A stretch of DNA of 64,000 nucleotides from Saccharibacillus qingshengii (GTDB lineage: Bacteria; Bacillota; Bacilli; Paenibacillales; Paenibacillaceae). The notes under the pieces are model-generated. The model made no database searches, had not been told where the DNA came from, and saw nothing but the letters and a program-made list of their open reading frames with translations. Shown here piece after piece: positions 38,411 through 46,719 of the stretch. Each line of letters begins with the position of its first letter. Within the stretch, counting starts at the first letter, position 1. Both the position numbers and the translations under genes were made by a program. The stretch is from NCBI RefSeq assembly GCF_013185195.1, contig NZ_JAAZWC010000007.1, positions 1-64,000 of the forward strand. Reading direction: 5' to 3'.

Positions 38411-39727
38411 TTACTCAGCCGACTCTTCGGCAGGAGCTGCGACTTCTTTGCTATTTTCCAGCAGGAATTCGATTGTCTTGCGCAGAGTGATCTCATCGTT
38501 CAGGCTGGCCAGCGAACCATTGGCGCCCAGGATGCCGCGAATCTCGTCCAGGCTGCGCTTGTACATGTCAGCCATCGTTTGCAGTTCTTTTTCGATATCC
38601 TCTTCGGATGCCGAAATGTTCTCCTGCTTCGCGATTGCTTCCAGCACGAGGTTGTTCATGACGCGCTTCTCGGCATCTGTTTTCATTTGCGTACGCAGGT
38701 CTTCAGCCGTTTGACCGGAGAAGCTTGTGTACATTTCCAGGTTCATTCCTTGTTGGCGCAGACGGTTGTCGAAATCGCGCATCATGTTCTCGACTTCGCT
38801 TTCCACCATGGCTTCCGGAATTTCGACTTCCGCAGCTGCGGCTACAGCTTCGACAACCGCGTTTTCACGGGCTGCGTTGCTTTCGCTTTTCTTGCGGTCT
38901 TCGATTTGTTTCTTCAGATCTTCCTTGTACTCGTCCAGCGTTTCGAATTCGCTAACGTCTTTGGCGAACTCGTCGTCCAGCTCAGGAAGCTGTTTGCGTT
39001 TGATTTCGTGCAGTTTCACTTTGAAGACGGCTTCTTTGCCGGCCAGTTCGGCTGCATGGTAAGCTTCCGGGAACGTTACGGTAACGTCTTTGGAATCGCC
39101 TGTCGACATGCCTACAACCTGCTCTTCAAAGCCCGGAATGAACGAACCCGATCCGAGTTCGAGCGAGTAGTTCTCGGCTTTGCCGCCTTCGAAAGCTTCG
39201 TCGCCTACGTATCCGTCGAAATCGATCGATACGGTGTCTCCGTCGGCTGCCGCTTCTTCGTCAACGACGATTAGCTCGGCATGACGGGTCTGCAGACGCT
39301 CAAGCTCGGATGCGATTTCTTCTTCCGTTACGCTGATTTCGGATACAGGCACTTCCACGCCTTTGTATTCGCCCAGTTTCACTTCAGGTTTTACGGTAAC
39401 TTTCGCTTTGAACTTCAGCGTCTGGCCTTTGCCGAATTGTTCGATGTCGATTTCCGGACGGTCTACCGGGAAGATACCGGCTTCTTCGACCGCTTCGCCG
39501 TAGGCTTCAGGCAGCAGAATGTCGATCGCGTCGTTGTACAGGCTTTCGACGCCAAAACGGGCTTCGAAGATCGACCGCGGCACTTTGCCTTTGCGGAAAC
39601 CTGGAACATTCGCTTTCTTCACGACTTTTTGGAAAGCTTTATCAAGCGCGGATTCAACGCGTTCCGCTGCAACTTCGACTTCAAGAACACCAAGGTTCTT
39701 CTCGGTTTTTTCCCAACTTGCTGTCAT
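38411..39727 (-). CDS. tig: Trigger factor (peptidyl-prolyl isomerase chaperone)
   Basis: 438-aa ribosome-bound chaperone. The N-terminal ribosome-binding domain carries the GFRKGKVPRSI signature (about 44-54). The PPIase FKBP domain (about 150-245; VSIDFDGYVGDEAFEGGKAENYSLELG reads as the insert-containing FKBP fold) and a helical C-terminal domain follow. Start 39727 (MTASWEKTEKN) is supported by GGAGGGG. Upstream of clpP as in other Bacilli. Confidence 0.97.
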   Translation of the reverse strand: MTASWEKTEKNLGVLEVEVAAERVESALDKAFQKVVKKANVPGFRKGKVPRSIFEARFGVESLYNDAIDILLPEAYGEAVEEAGIFPVDRPEIDIEQFGKGQTLKFKAKVTVKPEVKLGEYKGVEVPVSEISVTEEEIASELERLQTRHAELIVVDEEAAADGDTVSIDFDGYVGDEAFEGGKAENYSLELGSGSFIPGFEEQVVGMSTGDSKDVTVTFPEAYHAAELAGKEAVFKVKLHEIKRKQLPELDDEFAKDVSEFETLDEYKEDLKKQIEDRKKSESNAARENAVVEAVAAAAEVEIPEAMVESEVENMMRDFDNRLRQQGMNLEMYTSFSGQTAEDLRTQMKTDAEKRVMNNLVLEAIAKQENISASEEDIEKELQTMADMYKRSLDEIRGILGANGSLASLNDEITLRKTIEFLLENSKEVAAPAEESAE

Positions 39728-39903
39728 ATTAAGTATTCCCCTCCAACAATTAGCTATCAATTAAGTTAATTTAGCATACTACATCCACGTTCGCAATAAC
39801 CATTCTATCATAAACAAATTTCCGGCGGATTTCAAGCGCAAACGCCAACGCTGCGCCAAAACGCAGGGGTTTCGGCCTGAAAAGTAACCGTTTCCCCTTC
39901 CGC

Positions 39904-40794
39904 CTACCTTCTCAGACTTCCTTTGGCAAATGCACGGAGCGAGCGTTCGGCACGTTCGCAGCGAAAACGAAGTTCTCCCGTAATCCCGTAGGCATCGCGG
40001 ATTTGTTCGCTTTTCCCGCCTCCTTCAAGCGTCTCCGACGTTTGCGCGTGCAGAGCGGCGGCCCAGGCATCGATCTCTTCTTCGCCTCCGCGGATCAGCC
40101 CTTCGTAATCGGCGGTTCCGTACGCCGCCATCACGAACTGCATCCACATCTCGCGCGCGAAATAGAACAGGGAAGGATCGCCGCTCTCCGTCTGGTTCGC
40201 CACCCTTGTCAGCACTTCGGCGACCGCAATCGGAAATTCATGCGGCAGCAGCGGCGTCCGTTCGATCTCCGGTTCGATCGTGATTCCGTCCCGGCCAAGA
40301 CGGACGACTCCTGACGCGCCCCGCCGCTTCAGCGTCTGCAGGGTGCGGAACTGGAGCAGCGGATGAAGTTCTTCCGACTCCAGCCATCCGATCAGCTCGC
40401 GGTCCGTCTCCGGACCTTCCAGGTAAGCGAGCTGCTCCAGTGCGATCTGTCCCCGTTCCGTCAGCGGCTCCTGAGTCACGCGGCGAAGCAGTTCCCGCTC
40501 GTAGCCGGAATCTTCGCGCTGCTTCTCCAGCGTACGCCGTTTGAGCGCCTGCGCCGCGTCTTCCGGCTCTTCGCCTGCCAGCACCGCTTCATTGCCGTAG
40601 GCATCCTGCGCTCCCCCGGGAAAAGCGACCCGCAGCCATTCGAGCAGCGTGCTCCATTCCTGGCGCCGCTGTTCATCCTGGCCTTCGCAGCCCAACAGAA
40701 ATTCCAGCGTCTCGATCGCTTCCCCGTAGCGTTCGCTCTCCAGCATCCGGGTCACTTGTTCCTGGTAATAGTCGAGCGTCTTGGGAAGCAGCAC
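39904..40794 (-). CDS. Conserved protein of unknown function, TPR-like N-terminus
   Basis: 296-aa soluble protein. The N-terminus (about 5-40; YYQEQVTRMLESERYGEAIETLEFLL) looks like a helix-turn-helix TPR-type repeat. The middle (about 110-160) has HEAT-like helices (ALEQLAYLEGPETDRELIGWL). No catalytic motif is recognised. A GTG start at 40794 has GGGAG only two bases upstream, so the true start may differ slightly. It is upstream of tig and read in the same direction. Confidence 0.72.
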   Translation of the reverse strand: MLLPKTLDYYQEQVTRMLESERYGEAIETLEFLLGCEGQDEQRRQEWSTLLEWLRVAFPGGAQDAYGNEAVLAGEEPEDAAQALKRRTLEKQREDSGYERELLRRVTQEPLTERGQIALEQLAYLEGPETDRELIGWLESEELHPLLQFRTLQTLKRRGASGVVRLGRDGITIEPEIERTPLLPHEFPIAVAEVLTRVANQTESGDPSLFYFAREMWMQFVMAAYGTADYEGLIRGGEEEIDAWAAALHAQTSETLEGGGKSEQIRDAYGITGELRFRCERAERSLRAFAKGSLRR

Positions 40795-41039
40795 TACTCC
40801 CGCCTTGTCCGTTCTTCGTGTGGAATCGATAAGTCAACCCTCCTGCTTCCGTAAGCCGGCTTCCGCTCACGGCATCTTTGTGAGGCTACAGTATATCACA
40901 AGCCGCAAGCCCGCGTCTGCCGCGGCGATTGTCGAAACAGCCTTCCGACGGTTTCTCCGGATCCCTACTTCGACAAGAGCTAATAAGATGTAGGGAAAAA
41001 TTAATCCGCTTCTTGTTCCGGTTTTTTTCACAATTCGGC

Positions 41040-41068
41040 TTGCGGGAATAATGCTTATATGGTATATT
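41040..41068 (+). promoter_or_regulatory. Promoter of tRNA-Arg
   Basis: TTGCGG (41040-41045), exactly 17 bp, then TATATT (41063-41068), ending 23 bp before the tRNA 5' end. It remains on the chromosomal side after element insertion, so tRNA expression is preserved. Confidence 0.65.
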
Positions 41069-41091
41069 AATTTCTGTTCTGTTTTTCACTT

Positions 41092-41165
41092 GTCCCAGTA
41101 GCTCAGTTGGATAGAGCATGCGCCTTCTAAGCGCACGGTCGGGGGTTCGAATCCCTCCTGGGACG
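41092..41165 (+). tRNA. tRNA-Arg (anticodon TCT)
   Basis: 74-nt cloverleaf. Acceptor GTCCCAG pairs with CTGGGAC (41158-41164), discriminator G at 41165. D-arm GCTCAGTTGGATAGAGC, anticodon stem TGCGC/GCGCA with loop CTTCTAA and anticodon TCT (41126-41128) reading AGA/AGG. T-arm GGGGGTTCGAATCCCTC. CCA is not encoded. Its 3' part is the integration target of the mobile element, which restores the gene perfectly. Confidence 0.97.
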
Positions 41166-41166
41166 T
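41119..41166 (+). repeat. attL: attL core: 48-bp tRNA-Arg 3' segment
   Basis: A perfect 48-bp direct repeat with 56925-56972. It runs from the 5' side of the anticodon stem through the discriminator base plus one nucleotide. Identity stops abruptly on both sides. This is the expected signature of a tyrosine integrase using a tRNA 3' end as attB. Confidence 0.95.
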
Positions 41167-41174
41167 ACAAGTCA

Positions 41175-41201
41175 GGCCCCCTATATAGGGGGCCTTTTGT
41201 T
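41175..41201 (+). terminator. Terminator downstream of tRNA-Arg (element-borne)
   Basis: GGCCCCC (41175-41181) and GGGGGCC (41188-41194) with a TATATA loop, then TTTTGTTATTT. It lies inside the element and so replaces the probable original tRNA terminator, now displaced to 56981-57022. Confidence 0.88.
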
Positions 41202-41336
41202 ATTTGTCAAAAACGATAGCTCAATTCTCCCCTTCTCTGAGGGATTCTCTTATATCTATTACCCTCGAATCAGTCTTTATACGTTTCTGAATCTTAGATA
41301 CCGATCTCTACGAATCGCCCAGTGTCGTTGCTAGTC

Positions 41337-41354
41337 GGACAGCAATAGGACAGC
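41337..41354. repeat. Left arm-type site candidate (GGACAGC pair)
   Basis: The 18-mer GGACAGCAATAGGACAGC is repeated exactly, in the same orientation, at 56783-56800 near the other end. It contains two GGACAGC heptamers 11 bp apart, one helical turn. It is a candidate arm-binding site for the integrase. The rest of 41202-41544 shows only the terminator at 41388-41417 and the inverted repeat at 41485-41510. Confidence 0.6.
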
Positions 41355-41387
41355 CGAACAATAAAACAATAGACTACGTATTTTGAA

Positions 41388-41417
41388 GCCGTCTCCGAAA
41401 TTGGAGGCGGCTTTTTT
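41388..41417 (+). terminator. Intrinsic terminator, left end of element
   Basis: GCCGTCTCC (41388-41396) pairs with GGAGGCGGC (41403-41411), with one G-T pair, followed by TTTTTTGCG. There is no gene just upstream on this strand apart from the tRNA, so it insulates the element from tRNA readthrough. Confidence 0.8.
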
Positions 41418-41484
41418 GCGTTTAACCACGTTCACATTTTGGACACAATCAGAAAATAAACTACCCTTTATCTATTGCGTTCAT

Positions 41485-41510
41485 AGCAGCTATGTGTTGA
41501 ATTAGCTGCT
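41485..41510. promoter_or_regulatory. Inverted repeat upstream of the replication operon (operator candidate)
   Basis: AGCAGCTA (41485-41492) and TAGCTGCT (41503-41510) form a perfect 8-bp dyad with a 10-bp centre, about 35 bp upstream of the first gene of the operon. It could bind the HTH protein encoded second in the operon; this is inference. Confidence 0.4.
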
Positions 41511-41544
41511 ACAAAATAAGGTTCCCTGAAAGGATGATTTTCCA

Positions 41545-41889
41545 ATGTTCAAATCGCCCAAAACTCTGTACACGATCCGTATCACACTCCTACCGTCAAA
41601 TATTCTCTATAAAGAATACCAAACTCATAGACCTGACTTTTATTTGCTAAAACAACAACTCCAGCGCTTGAACAAAGGAAAGACTCTTAAAATCCAAGCC
41701 AAAATTTCTGGCACGATAGAAATCCTGGGCAAAGAATATGACATTGCGCAAAAACCCGGGGATAAGATGATCGCTTGTCTGCTGATGGAAGCCTCGTACA
41801 AGGCCTATACCAGTTTCTGTCGAACGTTCGAGAATTCTAAGCTACTGGATTCTTCCCCATTCGAGATGACGTTGGAGGGTGAGCTTTAA
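41545..41889 (+). CDS. Small protein of unknown function, first gene of replication operon
   Basis: 114 aa, RBS AAAGGA about 11 nt upstream of the ATG. Mixed alpha/beta with no signal peptide or membrane helix; many Lys/Thr and a central YDIAQKPGDKMIACLLMEASYKAY segment. No family recognised. It precedes the HTH, primase and helicase genes on the same strand and may be an accessory replication or regulatory factor. Confidence 0.7.
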   Translation: MFKSPKTLYTIRITLLPSNILYKEYQTHRPDFYLLKQQLQRLNKGKTLKIQAKISGTIEILGKEYDIAQKPGDKMIACLLMEASYKAYTSFCRTFENSKLLDSSPFEMTLEGEL

Positions 41890-41992
41890 CCGACATCAAG
41901 AAGCGCACCTTCACTCAAAGGTATCTCAAGATCAATTGTGCAATAAAAACCGGACTGTTAAAATCTGGATAAATTTGAGAGGAGGAACGAAT

Positions 41993-42406
41993 ATGCAGAT
42001 CGCAGGTGTCATGCGAATGTCTGTATTTCTCGGTATTCCCGATACGACGCTCTACAGCATTATGAAAAGAAACGAAGATTTCCCAGCAAAAAAGACAGCT
42101 CAAGGGGAATGGTTGTTTGATACGCAGGCTGTTCAGAAGTGGTGGAACGATCAATACGGGGTTATGAACAAGCTTCGTCAAGGTGAAGCTTTAAGCGCTG
42201 CCAAGCTAGCACGCTTAGCTAAGGTGCGTAGCAGCCTCGTCACACGATGGGTCATTGAGGGCATGCCCCATGAGCGAACCCGTTCAAATATGCTTGCAAT
42301 CGATCCACAATTGGCTGCCGATTGGCTCATCGCATCTGGAGATAAAAGAGAGCTATATGGAATGAAAATTTTAGAAAACCTCTCTTTTGAAAGTACCCCC
42401 TCTTGA
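41993..42406 (+). CDS. HTH DNA-binding protein (excisionase/regulator-like)
   Basis: 137 aa with AGGAGGAACGAAT before the ATG at 41993; the frame opens earlier without an RBS. Two successive MerR/excisionase-like helical motifs are suggested: about 5-50 (FLGIPDTTLYSIMKRNEDFP ending FDTQAVQKWW) and about 64-115 (KLARLAKVRSSLVTRWVIEGMPHE). Such proteins act as regulators or recombination directionality factors in integrative elements. Which of the two applies here cannot be told. Confidence 0.75.
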   Translation: MQIAGVMRMSVFLGIPDTTLYSIMKRNEDFPAKKTAQGEWLFDTQAVQKWWNDQYGVMNKLRQGEALSAAKLARLAKVRSSLVTRWVIEGMPHERTRSNMLAIDPQLAADWLIASGDKRELYGMKILENLSFESTPS

Positions 42407-42479
42407 GGAGAGCCCACAGAGCGACTCCCCCCAGCCTGTTGCCTGGTGACCTTAACTGACGGTAGAATATGCGGGCTGA

Positions 42480-42622
42480 ATTTTAAAGGAGGTGATGCTC
42501 TATGTAGACATAAGAAAAAGGAGCAGTCTTTAACTGCTCCAGAAGGTCGATAGTCGGCTGCAACCGACTATCGACAAGTACCAAGGAGGCGATCCTTGAC
42601 TTGAATGGGACGCCTCCATTTT
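42480..42622 (+). ncRNA. Structured intergenic region, possible remnant of a type I toxin locus
   Basis: A very strong RBS (AAAGGAGGTGATG) is followed by only a 12-codon frame, 42495-42533 (MLYVDIRKRSSL). Three stems follow in close series: 42520-42527/42533-42540, the perfect 12-bp stem 42546-42557/42564-42575, and a terminator-like stem 42585-42595/42607-42617 with a T-rich tail. The arrangement recalls small holin-like type I toxin loci of Bacilli, here apparently lacking most of the toxin frame. It could equally be a cis-regulatory leader of the primase gene. Confidence 0.4.
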
Positions 42623-42670
42623 ATCAGTCGTCGTTTTTAGGCGCAATATTTGAAGGGAGGCTCCCCACGC

Positions 42671-44284
42671 ATGTTTACTCAAAATGAAATCGACCTCGTT
42701 CGAGAACTTTTTATCCATAGAGATAATGCTTATTTTGAATTCAAATCCAGTTGGGCTCGCGCACAAAATCTAGACAAGACGGACAAGACGGTAAGTGATG
42801 ATGTGTTGCGAAATCATCTCAAAGGGCAGTTCCGAATCGGCACCCTTCCTACTAAACCTGAACCCGATAACAACTGCAAGTTCATCGCAGCTGACTTTGA
42901 TGATAACAAGCTTGCTCAAGAGCAAGCTTGGCAACTCCATGATTTCCTTAAACAGAGCGGGCTTCATCCTCTTGTCGAGCTTTCCCATTCAGGTAAAGGC
43001 TATCACGTGTGGCTGTTCTTTGAAGCCCCTGTACTCGCGTCAAAAGCTCGTACACTGATGTTGAACGCGCTGGTTGGAGCTGGCATCCCGATCTCAGGAG
43101 ACACCGGTAAAGGCAAAAACACAAAACGAGCTTTGGATAGGCTATTCCCTGCGCAAGATGCAGTTGCTTCTACTGGATACGGAAACCAGATTGCTCTGCC
43201 ACTCTACGGGAACAAATGCCAATTCGTTGATCGGTACAACAATCCTTTCTCAGACCAATGGGCCGTTCTCGAGGAAGCACTGGAAAAACGTACGCCAGCA
43301 ACCCATCTGCTTCTTGAAGAAGAACGCAAAAAGGCAGAAGGAGTTCCGGCAATTCAAAACTTCTCTGCTCCGTCTCCGACCATACCAGGCGCTAATAACT
43401 GGTATCGGCAAATGAAGCTCCCAGACAATGTACAAAAGGTCGAACGTCTGCGAGGATGCGAAATGATTAAAGCGGGTATTCAAAATGCTAATCAGTTGGA
43501 GGAACCCGCATGGTACGCCGTGATGAGTAACCTTGCTGCTTACGGTGAAGCAGGACTTGAGCTAGCTCACGAGTTTAGCAAAGGCTACGATAAGACTGCT
43601 ACAAAAGGCGACGCTTCTTATGTCTATGATCCTAAAGAAACTGAAAAGAAGTTTTATAGGGGCATAGATGCAATACAACGCGACATGATACCTGTCTCTT
43701 GTAAAAAGATAGCAGAGCACGGGTGGACCTGCCCTAACTTGGACTCCTGCGAGTACAAATTCATCGCTCACTACGGCCAACCACTTAGCACCACACTCTG
43801 GGATAAAGACAAAGCCAACCGTATTACTAACGAAGAACGCGATGCACTAATGGCCTGGGAGCAGAAAGTCGGCTATGATCAGTACCGGTCTTGGTTCCCA
43901 GAAACAGCCTCAAAAAGAATCAGCGACTACCGAATCGCGATGCACTTGCTTGGCAGAAAGCCTTTGACGATTACTTATCCAGGCGAGAAAAACCAAGTAC
44001 GTTCTTTTCATCATACTTGGGAAAATGTGCTCTTAGCGGAAGCTTTTATTGATCACTTCGTTTTGAAAGGGTATCAAGGCGACCGTTCGGGCCATTCTAC
44101 TTGGTTTCTACAAAATGAATACGATACTACTTGGGAGATAGCCACAGAATGGCGAGCACAAAAAGCCAAAGGCTTTTTTCCCGAAAGTACAAAAGAAGAT
44201 TTTATATGGACTGTAGACTTTTCAGCATTAGACCATCCACAAGCACCCTATTACGGACTACTTATCATACCCAAAACTCTTTAG
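42671..44284 (+). CDS. Archaeo-eukaryotic-type (AEP/TOTE-like) primase
   Basis: 537 aa (ATG at 42671; GGGAGG upstream). Residues about 45-190 match the AEP primase fold as found in TOTE-type primase domains. They include a metal-site motif FIAADFDDN (D75, D77), motif II SHSGKGYHVWLFF (H112) and the downstream ALDRLFPAQD plus GYGNQIALPLYG block. The C-terminal half has a cysteine cluster (SCKKIAEHGWTCPNLDSC) that could bind zinc, and an alpha-rich region of unknown role. It probably primes element replication with the adjacent ATPase. Family placement is from motifs, not from a search. Confidence 0.82.
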   Translation: MFTQNEIDLVRELFIHRDNAYFEFKSSWARAQNLDKTDKTVSDDVLRNHLKGQFRIGTLPTKPEPDNNCKFIAADFDDNKLAQEQAWQLHDFLKQSGLHPLVELSHSGKGYHVWLFFEAPVLASKARTLMLNALVGAGIPISGDTGKGKNTKRALDRLFPAQDAVASTGYGNQIALPLYGNKCQFVDRYNNPFSDQWAVLEEALEKRTPATHLLLEEERKKAEGVPAIQNFSAPSPTIPGANNWYRQMKLPDNVQKVERLRGCEMIKAGIQNANQLEEPAWYAVMSNLAAYGEAGLELAHEFSKGYDKTATKGDASYVYDPKETEKKFYRGIDAIQRDMIPVSCKKIAEHGWTCPNLDSCEYKFIAHYGQPLSTTLWDKDKANRITNEERDALMAWEQKVGYDQYRSWFPETASKRISDYRIAMHLLGRKPLTITYPGEKNQVRSFHHTWENVLLAEAFIDHFVLKGYQGDRSGHSTWFLQNEYDTTWEIATEWRAQKAKGFFPESTKEDFIWTVDFSALDHPQAPYYGLLIIPKTL

Positions 44285-44297
44285 GAGGGATATAACA

Positions 44298-46076
44298 ATG
44301 GCCAAAAATCCACTTGTAGATGATATCAAAGAAATCGTTAATGAAAAGCCTGAACTGACAGTAATTCACAACGCAAAAACAAAAGGTAACGCTTCTGTTA
44401 TGACAAGCCCTATTATCGAAAAAGCAGATGAATATTACAGTGTCTCTGAAAAAAAAGGCGCCAAACAGGAAGAACGCTTGACCAACTTCGTATTTACTAA
44501 TGTAAGAAAAGTTCGTTCGCTTGGAAAAGAAGAAGCGCTTTTGGTAGACATTATTGAAGGCAAGCAAAACAGAAAAAATGTGTTGCTCCCTGCCGAGATC
44601 GTATGTGAACGTCGAAAACTTCTTCCGTATCTGAAAAAAATAAATACTAATATTCAGATTTATGCGCAACACAACAAAGATATTGACTTGATCATGGAAC
44701 ATGTGGCGCAACAAACTCAAGATATACGTTCGGTAGTCGATTATACGGGGCTTTTCAAACACGAAAAAAGCAAACTCTACTACTATGTGGCTCTTGATCA
44801 TAAAAACGAAGTTATTTATATTCAACAACAACATGCTAACGAGGATACCACTACTTACATTACAGGACCTCGTCATCTTAACACCCAAATGAGAATCACC
44901 AAAAGTAATAAAAAGACTTGGGAGGAGTCTGGAAGCGAAATGCTAGATCTCATTCCTAAAACTCTAAAAAACAACAAATCATTGATGATTCTCGCTTGGC
45001 ATTTCGCATCGCTAATCAGCGACTGGATTCATAATGAACTGGGGCATCGATTGCCTATCTTGTTTGTCTACGGTGAAAAGGGCAGCGGGAAGTCAACTAC
45101 ACTGGATGTTGTATCCGCGTACTTTGGAAATAACGGTAAAACCCTAAGTATGGGTTCTACGCCACAACCTATCCGAGATGCTATGTCAGCAACAAACGCC
45201 TTCCCCATTCTGACTACTGAAACTGAGGATAAAGCACGAAATATGCAAACTATTGTTCCTATGCTAAAAGAACTATTTGACCGCTCCACAATATCAAAGG
45301 GGCATTTGGGAGGAAATGAAACTTTTCATCTACAAGCTCCATGGATTATGCAGGGAAATACTCAAGTAAGCAACGAAGCTGTACAAGACCGCATGTTGCA
45401 AATTCTTGTCCAAAAGTCGGATCGGAACGACTGTGCAGACGCTATCCGCAATAGTTGGCTGAACAAAAACCAAAACAAAGCATTTATCACAGGCTACTTG
45501 CAGCACCTGATTGATAATCAACACCAATGGCCTTTCTGGTTTGAACAAGCTAAAGCATATACTGGCAACGTACACGGCCGTCATCTGAGCATCCAAATTT
45601 CTATGCTTATTGGGATGATTATGATTCAAAACCTTCAGAAACATCTTGGAGTACAGCCATTCTCCGAAACAGAAATTCAAGGTTTTGTGAAAGCCATAGA
45701 GACGAGTCAGGCTCAAAACCAAAAACAAGAACAGCATATTCAATTCCTTGAGTTCTTGCAAGAATACCACACAGCAGACGAATATATAAAAAAGCAAATC
45801 CATCAAGAAGAAAAGGGCAGTCATAAATTCCATAAAAAACCTTGGGAAGATGAATTCGAAGAATACATGAAAAATAGTAAACAAGACATCAATATGAACA
45901 TCATTATGCAAAGCTTGAAAGAAATCGGCAAAGACGGCTCGATTGAATTTGTAAAGTCTCTCAAGGTTTGTAGAAAAACAGTGAGTGGCATTCGAATCAA
46001 CCCGGAAGCTCTTGAAAAAGCAACTGAAGGTTATATCAAAAAGGAAAATTGGAACAATACAATCAATTGGGACTAG
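44298..46076 (+). CDS. P-loop ATPase, probable replicative helicase of the element
   Basis: 592 aa; RBS TTAGGAGGGATAT, 13 bp after the primase. Walker A YGEKGSGKSTTLD (about 258-270), a Walker-B-like FPILTTETED (about 302-311) and a sensor-like APWIMQGNTQVS (about 346-357). The arrangement resembles DUF927/SF3-type helicases that partner with AEP primases in plasmids and phage satellites. The N-terminal third (1-150) is unrecognised and the C-terminus is highly charged. Very AT-rich coding sequence. The candidate origin lies directly downstream. Confidence 0.75.
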   Translation: MAKNPLVDDIKEIVNEKPELTVIHNAKTKGNASVMTSPIIEKADEYYSVSEKKGAKQEERLTNFVFTNVRKVRSLGKEEALLVDIIEGKQNRKNVLLPAEIVCERRKLLPYLKKINTNIQIYAQHNKDIDLIMEHVAQQTQDIRSVVDYTGLFKHEKSKLYYYVALDHKNEVIYIQQQHANEDTTTYITGPRHLNTQMRITKSNKKTWEESGSEMLDLIPKTLKNNKSLMILAWHFASLISDWIHNELGHRLPILFVYGEKGSGKSTTLDVVSAYFGNNGKTLSMGSTPQPIRDAMSATNAFPILTTETEDKARNMQTIVPMLKELFDRSTISKGHLGGNETFHLQAPWIMQGNTQVSNEAVQDRMLQILVQKSDRNDCADAIRNSWLNKNQNKAFITGYLQHLIDNQHQWPFWFEQAKAYTGNVHGRHLSIQISMLIGMIMIQNLQKHLGVQPFSETEIQGFVKAIETSQAQNQKQEQHIQFLEFLQEYHTADEYIKKQIHQEEKGSHKFHKKPWEDEFEEYMKNSKQDINMNIIMQSLKEIGKDGSIEFVKSLKVCRKTVSGIRINPEALEKATEGYIKKENWNNTINWD

Positions 46077-46097
46077 CCCACTCTCTTAAACACTGGT

Positions 46098-46140
46098 CCG
46101 GCCTAGCAGAGGAATTTCTTTTGCTAGGCCGGTTTCTTTA
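46098..46140 (+). terminator. Terminator of the primase-helicase operon
   Basis: CCGGCCTAGCA (46098-46108) pairs perfectly with TGCTAGGCCGG (46122-46132), followed by TTTCTTTAT. It closes the four-gene replication operon and isolates the origin-like region downstream. Confidence 0.88.
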
Positions 46141-46222
46141 TATAAAAACACAAAACAACGGTAGGCAGAGGGAGTCCAGAGCGACTACCGTTTTTCGCCT
46201 TTTCTATAAAGCTATTATAAGA

Positions 46223-46257
46223 TATCGGTAGTTGACGGTAGGCGAAGTCGTCTACCG
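46223..46257 (+). repeat. 35-bp perfect inverted repeat, left arm
   Basis: Exact reverse complement of 46453-46487. The arm contains three CGGTAG/CTACCG cores in the order forward, forward, reverse. The two arms are separated by 195 bp. Confidence 0.93.
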
Positions 46258-46452
46258 CTGTGGGGATCGTGTACAAGAACCTTCTTTCACTTTTGCGTGT
46301 ATATCGGTAGTTTTAAAAAAACAAAATACATAAAAAGCAATTCAGGGCGTCCATGTTTAAGTTTATTCTTGATGCAGCAGTGTTCGTGTTGTCTACCGTT
46401 TACCATCCCACTCGTCTCCTCGCTTCAAGCTCCTTATCCACGTTGCTCTTGA

Positions 46453-46487
46453 CGGTAGACGACTTCGCCTACCGTCAACTACCGATA
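46453..46487 (-). repeat. 35-bp perfect inverted repeat, right arm
   Basis: Exact reverse complement of 46223-46257, including all three hexamer cores. Perfect conservation of both arms suggests selection or recent gene conversion. Confidence 0.93.
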
Positions 46488-46719
46488 CTCTCCCTACTTT
46501 TTTCGTAAAGGAGAACTGTATGTTTTTTTACCGCCTACCGTTGTTCTTCTGTAGTTTACAAGTGAGTTCCACAAATACTAACCTGCTTCTTTCGTCTTCT
46601 CTTGCCTTTGGAACCCCGGCAAGCTGTTAGCATATTCCCGAATTTCTCAAAGCCAAGGGAGATACCTTTCGTTGTCTCCCCGTGGCTTCTAACACCTCAA
46701 ACAGTTCAAGCACAAAGCA

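Larger units (their letters stand above)
46158..46540. other. oriV: Candidate replication origin with CGGTAG iterons
   Basis: Eleven copies of CGGTAG or its complement lie within about 380 bp: starts at 46159, 46185, 46226, 46236, 46252, 46305, 46393, 46453, 46469, 46479 and 46535. A 35-bp perfect inverted repeat (46223-46257 with 46453-46487) frames an AT-rich stretch (about 46301-46345). A DnaA-box-like TTATCCACG is at 46434-46442. No coding frame is supported. Position just 3' of primase and helicase genes matches plasmid and satellite origins. The function is inferred. Confidence 0.7.

Noticed and set aside
42671-46076. TOTE conflict (defence) system
   Set aside because: The primase domain is similar, but the nuclease and the superfamily II helicase partners expected of that system are missing. 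The neighbouring ATPase and origin-like repeats point to element replication.
46158-46540. Possible CRISPR array
   Set aside because: The repeated unit is only six bases plus two long inverted arms, on both strands, with irregular spacing. There are no uniform 24-40 bp direct repeats and no cas genes.
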